64,000 nucleotides of DNA, taken from Lachnospiraceae bacterium. GTDB lineage: Bacteria > Bacillota > Clostridia > Lachnospirales > Lachnospiraceae. How positions within the stretch are numbered: position 1 is the first letter of the stretch; each line of letters opens with the position of its first letter. A model generated the notes under the pieces. The model was not told the DNA's origin. It searched no databases and saw only the letters and a list, made by a program, of their open reading frames with translations. The stretch spans positions 1-64,000 of the forward strand of contig JAFQIE010000037.1 in the NCBI GenBank assembly GCA_017397645.1. The letters run 5' to 3'. Below, piece by piece: positions 46,060 to 55,314 of the stretch. A program made the translations under genes and the position numbers.

Positions 46060-47043
46060 ATGAAGTGGATGAAATTTAGAATCAAAACCGTCACCGAGGC
46101 GGAGGATATTATCATCAGCAGTTTGTATGATTTGGGCTTTGAAGGCGCACAAATTGAAGACAAGATTCCCTTGACGGCAATGGAAAAAGAGCAAATGTTT
46201 GTGGATATCCTGCCGGAAGGGCCGGAGGATGATGGGATTGCGTATTTGAGCTTCTTTGTGGAAATCGGGGAGGATGGCAGTCTGACCGTGGCGGATGAAA
46301 AGAAAACAGTCGCTGAAATCGTTGAAATGCTGGAAGCGGAGTTGGAAGATTTGCGCTTCTTTTGCGAGATTGGTGAGGGTACCATTACGGTAGACGAAAC
46401 TGAGGATATCGACTGGATTAACAACTGGAAGCAGTATTTTCATCAGTTTTATATAGATGATATTTTGGTGATTCCCTCTTGGGAGGACATCAAGGTGGAA
46501 GACAAGAACAGAATGGTGTTACATATTGACCCCGGCACTGCATTTGGTACGGGTATGCATGAGACCACACAGCTTTGTATCCGTCAGTTACGAAAGTATA
46601 TCACTCCGGAAACAGAACTTTTGGACGTAGGTACGGGTAGTGGTATTTTAGCGATACTGTCTTTGATGTTTGGTGCAAAGCATGCAGTGGGCACGGATTT
46701 GGATGTATGTGCCATTGAGGCGGTGGCGCAGAATTGTGAAGCAAACGGTATTGCTCCGGAACAATTTGAAATGATGATTGGAAATATCATCAATGACAAA
46801 GAGATCCAAGAAGCGGTTGGATACGAATGTTACGACATTGTGGTGGCTAATATCCTGGCGGATGTTTTAGTGCCCTTGACACCGGTGATTGTGAATCAAA
46901 TGAAGCCCGGAGCTATCTATATCACCTCCGGCATTATCAATGATAAGGAACAGGTCGTAGTGGATGCTGTGAAAGCAGCAGGTCTTACGGTGTTGGAGAT
47001 AACTTACCAGGGTGAATGGGTCAGCGTAACCGCACAGAAATAG
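46060..47043 (+). CDS. prmA: Ribosomal protein L11 methyltransferase
   Basis: 327 residues; trimethylates L11. N-terminal substrate-binding domain (KWMKFRIKTVTEAEDIIIS), linker DWINNWKQYF, then the SAM domain with DPGTAFGTGMHETTQLCIRQL, LLDVGTGSGILAI and VVANILADVLVPL. AGGAAGG precedes the ATG. It is followed by rsmE after 21 bases, as in many Firmicutes (where dnaK-dnaJ-prmA-rsmE often runs together; here the cotH cassette separates them). Confidence 0.95.
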   Translation: MKWMKFRIKTVTEAEDIIISSLYDLGFEGAQIEDKIPLTAMEKEQMFVDILPEGPEDDGIAYLSFFVEIGEDGSLTVADEKKTVAEIVEMLEAELEDLRFFCEIGEGTITVDETEDIDWINNWKQYFHQFYIDDILVIPSWEDIKVEDKNRMVLHIDPGTAFGTGMHETTQLCIRQLRKYITPETELLDVGTGSGILAILSLMFGAKHAVGTDLDVCAIEAVAQNCEANGIAPEQFEMMIGNIINDKEIQEAVGYECYDIVVANILADVLVPLTPVIVNQMKPGAIYITSGIINDKEQVVVDAVKAAGLTVLEITYQGEWVSVTAQK

Positions 47044-47064
47044 TTCGTTCTAAGGAGATAAACA

Positions 47065-47811
47065 ATGTTTCAGTTCTTTGTGGAGCCCGGACAGATTAAT
47101 ATAAATGACAAATGTGTCATAATCGAGGGGCCGGATGTGAATCATATAAAAAATGTTCTCCGTATGAAGGTGGGGGAGGAAATTACTGTCAGTGATGGTG
47201 CGGACGGCAAAGAATACCGTTGCGGTATTTCGGCGCTGGAGGATACCCGCGTGTTGTGCGAAATTCGTTTCATTAAGGAAGACAATGTGGAACTGCCGGC
47301 GAAAGTATATCTGTTTCAGGGGCTGCCAAAGTCGGACAAGATGGAAATGATTATACAAAAGGCAGTGGAACTTGGCGTGTATCAAGTGATCCCTGTGGCC
47401 ACCAAAAGATGTGTGGTGAAATTAGATGACAAAAAAGCGTCATCAAAAATTGCCAGATGGCAGGCTATTGCAGAAGCTGCTGCAAAGCAGAGTAAGCGGG
47501 GAATCATCCCCAAAGTCGCTGATGTGATGCCATTTTCGCAAGCTGTCACGAAGGCAGGGCAGATGACAGTGAAAGTCATTCCCTATGAGATGGCGGAAGA
47601 TATGGACAAAACCAGAGAAGTTTTTGCAGGTATTCGTCCCGGCAGCGAGGTGGCAGTGTTCATTGGCCCGGAGGGTGGCTTTGAGCCCGCAGAGATTGCG
47701 CTGGCACAGGAGGCGGGCGTAGAACCTATTACTTTGGGAAAGCGTATTTTGAGAACAGAAACAGCAGGGCTTACGGTTTTGTCCTGGCTGGTGTATTTGC
47801 TTGAGAATTAG
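47065..47811 (+). CDS. rsmE: 16S rRNA (uracil1498-N3)-methyltransferase
   Basis: 248-residue SPOUT enzyme. N-terminal PUA-like domain (HIKNVLRMKVGEEITVSDG), then the knot domain with LFQGLPKSDKMEMIIQKAVELGV, VAVFIGPEGGFEPAEIALA and the C-terminal LGKRILRTETAGL. It methylates U1498 of 16S rRNA. It pairs with prmA upstream. Confidence 0.95.
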   Translation: MFQFFVEPGQININDKCVIIEGPDVNHIKNVLRMKVGEEITVSDGADGKEYRCGISALEDTRVLCEIRFIKEDNVELPAKVYLFQGLPKSDKMEMIIQKAVELGVYQVIPVATKRCVVKLDDKKASSKIARWQAIAEAAAKQSKRGIIPKVADVMPFSQAVTKAGQMTVKVIPYEMAEDMDKTREVFAGIRPGSEVAVFIGPEGGFEPAEIALAQEAGVEPITLGKRILRTETAGLTVLSWLVYLLEN

Positions 47812-47885
47812 GGTGAAATCAAGGGCAAGAATCAAGGGCCCGCATAAGATAATACAAGAGAAATTATTGAAATCAGGAGCATAAT

Positions 47886-49055
47886 ATGGAAGCATATTTG
47901 GACAATTCGGCCACAACGAGAGTGTTTCCGGAAGTGGCAGAATTTATGACAAAAATCATGTGTGAGGATTATGGCAATCCGTCCAGCATGCATATGAAGG
48001 GTGTGGAGGCAGAGCAGTATTTACGCTATGCAAAAGAGGTTTTTGCAAAGCTTTTGAAAGTGAACGAGAAAGAAATCTTCTTCACCTCCGGCGGCACGGA
48101 ATCCGACAATATGGCTATCATAGGTGCGGCATTTGCCAACGCAAGAAGAGGAAGGCATTTGATTACGACCCAAATTGAGCATCCGGCAGTATTGAAGACC
48201 ATGCAGTATTTGGAGACCCTGGGATATCGGATAACCTACCTGCCGGTAGATTCTAATGGTAGGGTTTTCTTAGAAGAATTGCAAAGAGCTATGTCGCCGG
48301 ATACGATTTTGGTTTCCATCATGCACACGAACAATGAAATCGGTTCTATACAGCCCATTGCGGAAGCAGCGGCCTACATCAAGAGGGTGAATCCGTATAC
48401 ACTGTTCCATGTGGACGCTGTACAGGGATTTGGTAAGGCAAAGATTTACCCTAAAAAACTAGGTATCGACATGATGAGTATCAGTAGCCATAAGATTCAC
48501 GGTCCTAAGGGTGTGGGCGTGTTGTATGTGGATGAGAAGGTGAAGCTCCAGCCCATCATTCACGGTGGCGGGCAGCAGAGAGGATACCGCTCCGGAACAG
48601 ATAATGTGTCCGGTGTTGCCGGAATGGCAAAGGCGGCAGAACTGATATATGGCCATCTTGATGAAGATGTTACAAGACTGTATGAATTGAAAAAGTACTT
48701 TATCCAAGGGCTTAATAAGTTGGATGGCATTCGCGTGAATGGATTGTTGCCGGGTCTGTCTTATGGGGAAGGCACGGCGCCCCATATCGTCAGCGTATCT
48801 GTGAATGGGGTCCGCAGTGAAGTGCTGCTGCATGCTTTGGAGGATAAGGGGATTTATGTGTCGGCAGGAAGCGCCTGCTCCTCCCACAAACCTACACCCT
48901 CAGCGACTCTGAAAGCGATTGGTGCAAGCAAGGAAGCGTTGGAGTCCACCCTCCGCTTTAGCTTTTCCGTTTACACTACGAAAGAAGAATTGGACTATAC
49001 TTTGCAGGAAATGTATGATAGAATTCCAATGTTGCGGAAATACACGCGTCGATAG
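47886..49055 (+). CDS. Cysteine desulfurase (NifS/IscS family)
   Basis: PLP enzyme, 389 residues, that removes sulfur from cysteine and passes it on as persulfide. MEAYLDNSATTRVFPEV at the start; HIEQ-type contact in TTQIEHPAVLKTM; PLP lysine in SSHKIHGPKGVGVLYV; catalytic cysteine in SAGSACSSHKPTPSATLKAIG. thiI follows by 43 bases, so it is probably the dedicated donor for 4-thiouridine, like Bacillus NifZ with ThiI. Confidence 0.94.
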   Translation: MEAYLDNSATTRVFPEVAEFMTKIMCEDYGNPSSMHMKGVEAEQYLRYAKEVFAKLLKVNEKEIFFTSGGTESDNMAIIGAAFANARRGRHLITTQIEHPAVLKTMQYLETLGYRITYLPVDSNGRVFLEELQRAMSPDTILVSIMHTNNEIGSIQPIAEAAAYIKRVNPYTLFHVDAVQGFGKAKIYPKKLGIDMMSISSHKIHGPKGVGVLYVDEKVKLQPIIHGGGQQRGYRSGTDNVSGVAGMAKAAELIYGHLDEDVTRLYELKKYFIQGLNKLDGIRVNGLLPGLSYGEGTAPHIVSVSVNGVRSEVLLHALEDKGIYVSAGSACSSHKPTPSATLKAIGASKEALESTLRFSFSVYTTKEELDYTLQEMYDRIPMLRKYTRR

Positions 49056-49098
49056 GAATGATGGTCGGCACGCAATATTGAAACGATAGGAGAAAAAC

Positions 49099-50277
49099 AT
49101 GTTTACTTCATTTTTGATAAAATATGCAGAGATTGGCGTAAAGGGAAAAAACCGTTACCTGTTCGAGGATGCACTGGTCCACCAGATGAAATTTGCCCTG
49201 AAAAAATGCGAGGGAAAGTTCCTGATTCATAAATCCCAGGGACGTATCTTTGTAGATACAGAAGGGGACTTTGACTATGATGGTGCGGTGGAACGCTTGA
49301 GCAGGGTGTTTGGTATTTCCGGCATTTGTCCCGTTGTTGTGGTTGAAGATGAAGGATTTGAGCGCCTTTGCGAAATGGTAGTGAAGTATATTGACGATGT
49401 ATACCCTGATAAGAACAAGACATTCAAGGTAAATGCCAGAAGAGCCAGAAAGAACTATCCCAAAGAGTCCATGGAAATCAATGCAGATATGGGCGGTGCC
49501 ATTTTGGACGCATACCCGGAAATGCGTGTGGATGTGCATCAACCGGATATCATGTTGAACATCGAAATCAGAGAGAAAATATATATCTATTCCGAAATCA
49601 TTCCGGGCCCCGGCGGTATGCCCGTGGGAACCGGTGGAAAGGCAATGCTTTTGCTTTCCGGTGGAATTGATTCTCCTGTGGCAGGCTATATGATTGCGAA
49701 GCGCGGCGTAAAAATAGATGCGGTATACTTCCACGCACCGCCCTACACCAGCGAGAGAGCAAAACAGAAGGTAGTGGATTTGGCGCGAATTGTGTCGAAA
49801 TACACCGGCCCCATTTATTTGCATGTGATTAATTTCACGGATATACAGCTGTATATCTACGAAAAATGTCCCCATGAGGAACTGACCATCATTATGCGTC
49901 GGTATATGATGAGAATCGCGGAGCATATTGCGAAGGAAACGGAGTGCCTGGGATTGATTACCGGAGAGAGCATCGGTCAAGTGGCGTCACAGACGATGAA
50001 TTCATTGATTGCTACGAATGAAGTGTGCGAATTGCCGGTGTATCGTCCGCTGATTGGTTTCGATAAGCAGGAAATTGTGGAGTTATCCGAGAAGATAGGT
50101 ACCTTCGAAACATCTATTCAGCCCTTTGAGGACTGCTGTACCATCTTTGTGGCAAAGCACCCTGTGACAAAGCCCAATGTGAATGTTATCCGGCGTCACG
50201 AGAGAAATTTGGACGAAAAAATCGATGAATTGGTGAAAACGGCACTTGAGACCGACGAACTGATTATTGTGGAATAA
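49099..50277 (+). CDS. thiI: tRNA 4-thiouridine synthase ThiI
   Basis: 392 residues: an N-terminal ferredoxin-like region and a THUMP domain (KNRYLFEDALVHQM, FKVNARRARKNYPKESMEIN), and the PP-loop adenylation domain with LLSGGIDSPVAGYMIAKRG. The C-terminal rhodanese domain of the E. coli enzyme is absent, as in Bacillus, where the upstream desulfurase gives sulfur directly. It makes s4U8 in tRNA. A bidirectional terminator follows. Confidence 0.95.
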   Translation: MFTSFLIKYAEIGVKGKNRYLFEDALVHQMKFALKKCEGKFLIHKSQGRIFVDTEGDFDYDGAVERLSRVFGISGICPVVVVEDEGFERLCEMVVKYIDDVYPDKNKTFKVNARRARKNYPKESMEINADMGGAILDAYPEMRVDVHQPDIMLNIEIREKIYIYSEIIPGPGGMPVGTGGKAMLLLSGGIDSPVAGYMIAKRGVKIDAVYFHAPPYTSERAKQKVVDLARIVSKYTGPIYLHVINFTDIQLYIYEKCPHEELTIIMRRYMMRIAEHIAKETECLGLITGESIGQVASQTMNSLIATNEVCELPVYRPLIGFDKQEIVELSEKIGTFETSIQPFEDCCTIFVAKHPVTKPNVNVIRRHERNLDEKIDELVKTALETDELIIVE

Positions 50278-50297
50278 GAACAAAAGAAATATAATAA

Positions 50298-50335
50298 AAA
50301 AGGTCTCAAAACGATATGCCGTCTTGAGACCTTTT
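50298..50335. terminator. Bidirectional terminator, thiI / HPr-like gene
   Basis: AAAAGGTCTCAA and TTGAGACCTTTT pair perfectly over 12 bases around a 14-base loop, with A- and T-runs that serve both strands. It lies between thiI and the leftward HPr-like gene. Confidence 0.9.
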
Positions 50336-50343
50336 AACCCTTT

Positions 50344-50574
50344 TTATACTATGTAAGGTGCAAGGATTGCGAGGATATCATCCAATCCGTCATCGGCATG
50401 GATATTCAGGTCGATGGGTTTGGACAAGTCTAAGCTGAAGATACCCATGATGGATTTGGCATCAATGACATATCTGCCGGACACCAAATCGAAATCGCAA
50501 TCATATTTGGTAATTGTATTTACAAATGATTTTACTTTGTCGATAGAGTTTAATGAAATCTGTACGGTTTTCAC
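50344..50574 (-). CDS. HPr-like protein without catalytic His (76 aa)
   Basis: 76 residues with an HPr fold. The usual GxHARP stretch is replaced (SLNSIDKVKSFVNTITKY), so no PTS histidine exists, but AKSIMGIFSLDL keeps the regulatory serine (residue 41 here, Ser46 in HPr) and its context. The C terminus has ADDGLDDILAILAPY. It starts with GTG, with GGGAGG 8 bases upstream. It is transcribed alone and convergent with thiI. It may be a second HprK target or a stand-alone regulator; the role is inferred. Confidence 0.8.
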   Translation of the reverse strand: MKTVQISLNSIDKVKSFVNTITKYDCDFDLVSGRYVIDAKSIMGIFSLDLSKPIDLNIHADDGLDDILAILAPYIV

Positions 50575-50713
50575 TTTTGCTACCTCCCTTTCAAAATGAA
50601 TGACTTGATATTATATTAGTTGGTTCATTCACAAAAGTCAAGACCAAGAGGTAGGACAATAGACGTGAAAGTGTGGAAGGTATCCAAAGTAAAATCACGA
50701 AGTGAGGAAATAT

Positions 50714-52141
50714 ATGAAAAAAGTGGCACTGCACAATCTAGGCTGCAAAGTAAATTCTTATGAAACGGAAGTAATGCAACAGAAACTGCAGGAAAAAGGC
50801 TTCCAAATCGTAGATTTTGATGATGTGGCAGATGTTTATATCGTAAATACCTGTACCGTGACTAATATGGCCGATCGGAAGAGCAGACAAATGCTACATA
50901 GAGCAAAGCAGAAAAACCCGCAGGCTCTTGTGGTGGCAGCAGGTTGTTATGTGCAGACGGGCATAGAGACCGTTTTGCAGGATGACAGCATAGATCTGGC
51001 GATTGGAAATAACCATAAAAAAGACATTGTTGAGTTCATTGAAGCTTACTTTGCAGAACAGCAAAAGGCGAAAGATTCTTTACTTTTGCCGGGAGATGTT
51101 GCTAAGGCATGCGACAAGACATTAAAAAATAACACGGTTTTGGACATCAATCATACCTATGAATACGAAGAAATGTGCCTGGAGCAAACGGCGGAACATA
51201 CCAGAGCCTGCATTAAAATTCAGGATGGTTGCAACCAGTTTTGTTCCTATTGCGCCATCCCCTATGCCAGGGGTAGGGTGAGAAGCCGCAAAAAAGAGGA
51301 CATCTTTAAGGAAATTAAAGGCTTGGTGAAAAAAGGGTATAAAGAAATCGTGCTAACCGGTATCCATATCAGTTCCTATGGTGTGGACCTGGAGGACGGT
51401 GATTGGGCAAAAGGAATTTGCACCAAAATCATGACCGAAAAGGGACCGGCGTACTACGGTACCCCTAAACTGATAGACCTTACGGAGGAAATTTGCCAAA
51501 TAGAAGGGTTGCATCGGGTAAGATTGGGATCCCTGGAACCGAGAATTGTCACGGAGGAAGCAGTTCAAAGACTGTCTGCATTAGAGAAATTGTGCCCTCA
51601 TTTCCATTTATCCTTGCAAAGTGGTTGTGATGCCACACTTAGGAGAATGAATAGAAAATACACTACCGGGGAATACTACACCGGGGTCGAGATATTGCGG
51701 AAGTATTTTGAACATCCGGCCATCACCACGGATGTGATTGTTGGTTTCCCGGGAGAAACGGAAGAAGAGTTTCAACAAACAAAGGAATTTCTGGAAAAAA
51801 CCGGATTTTACGAGATGCATATTTTTAAATATTCTAAGAGGGCAGGCACCGTGGCGGCCTCTTTGCCGGGTCAGATACAGGAAAAGGTCAAAACCGCAAG
51901 GAGCAACCAACTCCAGGCATTGGAATCGGCACAATCCCGGGATTATAGGGCGGCGTACATAGGAAAGGAAACCGAGGTTTTGATAGAAGAAATCAAGACG
52001 ATCCAAGGCAGGGAGTATTATTTGGGCCACACGCCGGATTACGTGAAAGTGGCGGTTTTGGCAAATACGTGTACGCTAAAAGAAAATACATTTATCAGGG
52101 TCACTCCCACGGCTTTTTTGACGGAGGAAATCCTCGTATAG
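50714..52141 (+). CDS. mtaB: tRNA t6A37 methylthiotransferase MtaB
   Basis: 475-residue radical SAM enzyme that adds methylthio to t6A37 of tRNA-Lys. N-terminal UPF0004 domain with iron-sulfur cysteines (HNLGCKVNSYE, VNTCTVTNMADRKSRQ, AAGCYVQ), radical SAM motif CNQFCSYC within KIQDGCNQFCSYCAIPYARG, LSLQSGCDATLRRMNRKY and a C-terminal TRAM domain. The ATG at 50714 has GAGGAAA upstream. Confidence 0.93.
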   Translation: MKKVALHNLGCKVNSYETEVMQQKLQEKGFQIVDFDDVADVYIVNTCTVTNMADRKSRQMLHRAKQKNPQALVVAAGCYVQTGIETVLQDDSIDLAIGNNHKKDIVEFIEAYFAEQQKAKDSLLLPGDVAKACDKTLKNNTVLDINHTYEYEEMCLEQTAEHTRACIKIQDGCNQFCSYCAIPYARGRVRSRKKEDIFKEIKGLVKKGYKEIVLTGIHISSYGVDLEDGDWAKGICTKIMTEKGPAYYGTPKLIDLTEEICQIEGLHRVRLGSLEPRIVTEEAVQRLSALEKLCPHFHLSLQSGCDATLRRMNRKYTTGEYYTGVEILRKYFEHPAITTDVIVGFPGETEEEFQQTKEFLEKTGFYEMHIFKYSKRAGTVAASLPGQIQEKVKTARSNQLQALESAQSRDYRAAYIGKETEVLIEEIKTIQGREYYLGHTPDYVKVAVLANTCTLKENTFIRVTPTAFLTEEILV

Positions 52142-52145
52142 TGGG

Positions 52146-52174
52146 TTGAATTTTCAAAAAAGATAAGGTATTAT
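52146..52174 (+). promoter_or_regulatory. Sigma-A promoter for the ireB-ruvX unit
   Basis: TTGAAT (52146-52151), a 17-base spacer and TATTAT (52169-52174), 50 bases before the ireB start. Confidence 0.65.
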
Positions 52175-52223
52175 TAAATGTAAGTAGATTGTTCGGCCGC
52201 AGCGCGGCAGATTGAGAGGAAGT

Positions 52224-52487
52224 ATGGCAGATATCAGAGACACACAGCACTTTAAGGTTGCGATAGAACCTAAGACCAGTGCAAAGGAAGTGCTGTCAAC
52301 CGTATACGAGGCTTTGACGGAAAAAGGGTACAATCCTGAGAATCAGATTGTAGGATACATTATGAGTGGAGATCCCACTTATATCACCAGCCATAAGAAC
52401 GCCAGAAGTTTGATTATGAAGGTGGAGAGAGATGAGCTGGTGGAGGAACTTCTGCGAGAGTACATCCGTGTGATACGGCAGAAATAG
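52224..52487 (+). CDS. IreB family regulatory phosphoprotein
   Basis: 87 residues; the IreB/DUF965 pattern is complete: [11 protein letters not shown] with the phospho-acceptor threonine region, [40 protein letters not shown] and [13 protein letters not shown]. In Enterococcus IreB is phosphorylated by the kinase IreK and limits cephalosporin resistance. The ATG at 52224 has AGAGGAAG upstream. It is followed by ruvX and a DUF1292 gene, as in Bacillus yrzL-yrrK-yrzB. Confidence 0.93.
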   Translation: MADIRDTQHFKVAIEPKTSAKEVLSTVYEALTEKGYNPENQIVGYIMSGDPTYITSHKNARSLIMKVERDELVEELLREYIRVIRQK

Positions 52488-52498
52488 GAGGTCCCATT

Positions 52499-52933
52499 AT
52501 GCGCATTATGGGTCTTGACTTTGGCTCTAAGACCGTTGGTGTAGCGATGAGCGATAGTTTACACATGATTGCCCAGCCCTTGGAGATTATACGCCGTAAA
52601 GAGGCTAATAAGTTGCGCCAGACTCTTGCCAGAATCGAGGAGTTGGCGGTGGAATACGAAGTGGAAGAAATTGTACTTGGGTTACCATTGAACATGGACG
52701 ATTCCGAAGGAGAGAGAGCACTTCTCACCAGGGAATTTGAGGAGAAACTTGCGCGAAGAACAGGTCTGCCTGTGATTATGTGGGACGAGCGTCTCACCAC
52801 GGTGGAGGCTGATCATGCGATGATAGAGGCGGGAATCCGTAGGGAGAACCGCAAAGAGTATGTGGATAAGATTGCGGCGGCTTTGATATTGCAAAGCTAC
52901 CTGGACAATCGGTCTGCAAAAGATGGAGAATAG
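52499..52933 (+). CDS. ruvX: Putative pre-16S rRNA nuclease / RuvX (YqgF)
   Basis: 144 residues with an RNase H-like fold. Active-site motifs are [25 protein letters not shown] and [15 protein letters not shown]. YqgF proteins process the 5' end of 16S rRNA and can act on Holliday junctions. AGGAGG precedes the ATG; the DUF1292 gene follows after 2 bases. Confidence 0.94.
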   Translation: MRIMGLDFGSKTVGVAMSDSLHMIAQPLEIIRRKEANKLRQTLARIEELAVEYEVEEIVLGLPLNMDDSEGERALLTREFEEKLARRTGLPVIMWDERLTTVEADHAMIEAGIRRENRKEYVDKIAAALILQSYLDNRSAKDGE

Positions 52934-52935
52934 AT

Positions 52936-53202
52936 ATGGCAAAATTTGAAAAAATCACATTTCGTCCGGATGGCGAGGAGCCTGTGGACTTTTATGTGTT
53001 GGAACAGACTAGAATTGGCGGCATCAACTACATCCTTGTGACAGATGCAGAATCAGGCGACGGAGAAGCTCTGATTATGAAGGACACTTCCAAGGATGGA
53101 GAAGAGGAAGGCGTCTTTGTCATTGTGTCAGATGATGATGAGCTGGCCGCAGTTGCGGGTGTGTTCGAGAATATGTTAGAGGATGTGGAGCTTCAGCAGT
53201 AA
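52936..53202 (+). CDS. DUF1292 family protein (YrzB-like)
   Basis: 88 residues, acidic, with the DUF1292 pattern: KITFRPDGEEPVDFYVLEQTRIGGINYILVTD, then EGVFVIVSDDDELAAVAGVFENMLED. It follows ruvX with overlapping signals, as in Bacillus yrzB. The function is unknown; co-occurrence suggests a link to cell envelope or rRNA processing regulation. Confidence 0.9.
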   Translation: MAKFEKITFRPDGEEPVDFYVLEQTRIGGINYILVTDAESGDGEALIMKDTSKDGEEEGVFVIVSDDDELAAVAGVFENMLEDVELQQ

Positions 53203-53245
53203 TGGCAAGAGGCTTTTTCCTTCCGCAAAAATGGAGGTTAATTGA

Positions 53246-54916
53246 TTGAAGAAAAAAGAGAATAAAAATGTTTCCGGCCTTAAGGTGATTCCCTTGGGCG
53301 GTCTGGAACAAATTGGTATGAACATTACTGCCTTCGAGTACGAGGACAGTATTATTGTGGTGGACTGCGGTTTATCCTTTCCCGCAGACGATATGCTGGG
53401 AATCGATTTGGTCATTCCCGATGTGACTTACTTGAAGGATAATGTGGACAAGGTGAAGGCGTTTGTCATCACGCATGGACATGAGGACCATATAGGTGCG
53501 CTGCCCTATGTGCTCAGAGAATTGAACGTGCCTATTTATGCTACCCGGCTGACGATGGGTATCATTGAGAATAAACTGAAGGAAAACAACCAGTTAAAAA
53601 GCGTAAAACGGAAGGTGGTCAAATTCGGACAGTCCATTAACTTAGGACAGTTTAGAGTGGAATTTATCAAGACCAACCACAGCATCGTGGATGCAGCCGC
53701 ACTGGCGATTTATTCGCCTGCAGGCATTGTGGTGCACACCGGAGATTTTAAAGTAGACTACACGCCGGTATTCGGAGATGCCATTGATTTACAGAGATTT
53801 GCAGAACTGGGCAAAAAAGGTGTGCTTGCGCTGATGTGTGATTCCACCAACGCAGAGCGCCCCGGCTTCACTCCATCCGAGAAAACGGTGGGCAAAACCT
53901 TCGATACCCTGTTTGAAGAGCATAAAAACACCAGAATATTCGTGGCTACATTTGCATCCAATGTAGACCGTGTGCAGCAGATTATCAACACGGCATACAA
54001 GTTCCAAAGAAAAGTGTGCGTGGAAGGCCGCAGTATGGTGAATATCATCGAAACAGCCAGAAACTTAGGTTGCATCAATATTCCTGATAATACCTTGATT
54101 GAGATAGAACAGATGAAGAATTATCCTGATGAACAGCAGGTGATCATCACCACCGGAAGTCAGGGCGAGAGCATGGCAGCACTGAGCAGGATGGCCAGTG
54201 GTATGCATCGTAAGATTACCGTGGGTGCGGGAGATACGGTAATATTTTCTTCCAGTCCCATTCCCGGCAATGAGAAGTCTGTGACGAAGGTCATCAATGA
54301 GCTTCTTCGCAAGGGCGCGGATGTAATTTTCCAAGATGCCCATGTGTCCGGTCACGCATGTCAGGAGGAGATTAAGTTGCTTTATACCTTGATCAAGCCC
54401 AAGTATGCAATTCCTGTACATGGTGAGTTTAAGCATTTAAAGGCTCAGGCAAAAATTGCCCAAAGCCTTGGCATAGAAAAAGAGAATATCTTTATCCTTT
54501 CCTCCGGCGATGTGCTGGAACTAAAGGAAGAAGCTAAAGTGGTGGGAAGAGTTCCTGTGGGCACCATTTTGGTGGATGGTCTTGGCGTGGGCGATGTGGG
54601 AAATGTTGTTTTGAGAGACCGTCAGCACTTGGCAGAAGATGGCATTATGGTGGTTGTGATGAGTTTGGACCAATACACCGGACAACTGGTGGCAGGACCG
54701 GATATTGTATCCAGAGGTTTTGTCTATATGAAGGAGTCTGACGAACTCATCGAAGAAGCAAGAGCTACCGTATATGAAGCCGTACAAAAATACCTTGACC
54801 GCGGTATCACCGATTGGGGAAAACTCAAAAACACCACGAAGGATAGCCTTAGTGATTATGTATGGAAAAAGACGAAGAGACGTCCTATGATATTGCCCAT
54901 TATCATGAAGGTGTAG
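53246..54916 (+). CDS. rnj: Ribonuclease J
   Basis: 556-residue metallo-beta-lactamase/beta-CASP exo-endoribonuclease that matures and degrades RNA. LGGLEQIGMNITAFEY, the zinc motif HGHEDHIGALPY, HTGDFKVDYTPV, DSTNAERPGFT, SPIPGNEKSV and PVHGEFKHL are present. The C-terminal domain typical of RNase J1/J2 is complete. It starts with TTG at 53246, supported by GGAGG 8 bases upstream; no in-frame ATG is near. Confidence 0.95.
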   Translation: MKKKENKNVSGLKVIPLGGLEQIGMNITAFEYEDSIIVVDCGLSFPADDMLGIDLVIPDVTYLKDNVDKVKAFVITHGHEDHIGALPYVLRELNVPIYATRLTMGIIENKLKENNQLKSVKRKVVKFGQSINLGQFRVEFIKTNHSIVDAAALAIYSPAGIVVHTGDFKVDYTPVFGDAIDLQRFAELGKKGVLALMCDSTNAERPGFTPSEKTVGKTFDTLFEEHKNTRIFVATFASNVDRVQQIINTAYKFQRKVCVEGRSMVNIIETARNLGCINIPDNTLIEIEQMKNYPDEQQVIITTGSQGESMAALSRMASGMHRKITVGAGDTVIFSSSPIPGNEKSVTKVINELLRKGADVIFQDAHVSGHACQEEIKLLYTLIKPKYAIPVHGEFKHLKAQAKIAQSLGIEKENIFILSSGDVLELKEEAKVVGRVPVGTILVDGLGVGDVGNVVLRDRQHLAEDGIMVVVMSLDQYTGQLVAGPDIVSRGFVYMKESDELIEEARATVYEAVQKYLDRGITDWGKLKNTTKDSLSDYVWKKTKRRPMILPIIMKV

Positions 54917-54931
54917 TGAAAGGGAAATCAA

Positions 54932-55312
54932 ATGAAAAAAGTAAAAGGGATGCCGGCGGGCTTTGGTACGATTGTCCGTGTGGCACTGGTATTAATTGCA
55001 TTATTGTTGATTTACTCCGGTGCAACCAAATGCTATGACTTTGGATACCGTGTGTTTATGGAGCCCGCTATGACCGAAGGAGAGGGCCGCAAAGTAACCG
55101 TGGAGATTGCGCCCGGTATGAAACCAAAGGAAATCGGAGAATTGTTTGTGGAGAAGGGCCTTGTGCGGGACGCAGGATTATTTGCTGCCCAGTATCGTCT
55201 TTCCGAGTATGTCAAAGAAGTAAAGGCGGGTACCTTTGAACTTTCCACCTCCATGACCGCGGAAGAAATGATGCGTGTGATGGCGGGATACGAAATAGAG
55301 ACAGAGGAATAG
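54932..55312 (+). CDS. Short MltG-like protein (LysM-like domain only)
   Basis: 126 residues: a membrane helix (IVRVALVLIALLLIYSG) followed by a YceG/MltG N-terminal domain (KVTVEIAPGMKPKEIGELFVEKGLVRDAGLFAAQY, AGTFELSTSMTAEEMMRVMAGYE). The catalytic domain of endolytic transglycosylase MltG, with its active-site Glu, is absent and the O-methyltransferase gene follows after 2 bases, so this is not a sequencing break alone. It sits where Bacillus has yrrL (mltG). It may bind or regulate peptidoglycan synthesis, but not cut it. Confidence 0.75.
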   Translation: MKKVKGMPAGFGTIVRVALVLIALLLIYSGATKCYDFGYRVFMEPAMTEGEGRKVTVEIAPGMKPKEIGELFVEKGLVRDAGLFAAQYRLSEYVKEVKAGTFELSTSMTAEEMMRVMAGYEIETEE

Positions 55313-55314
55313 AC

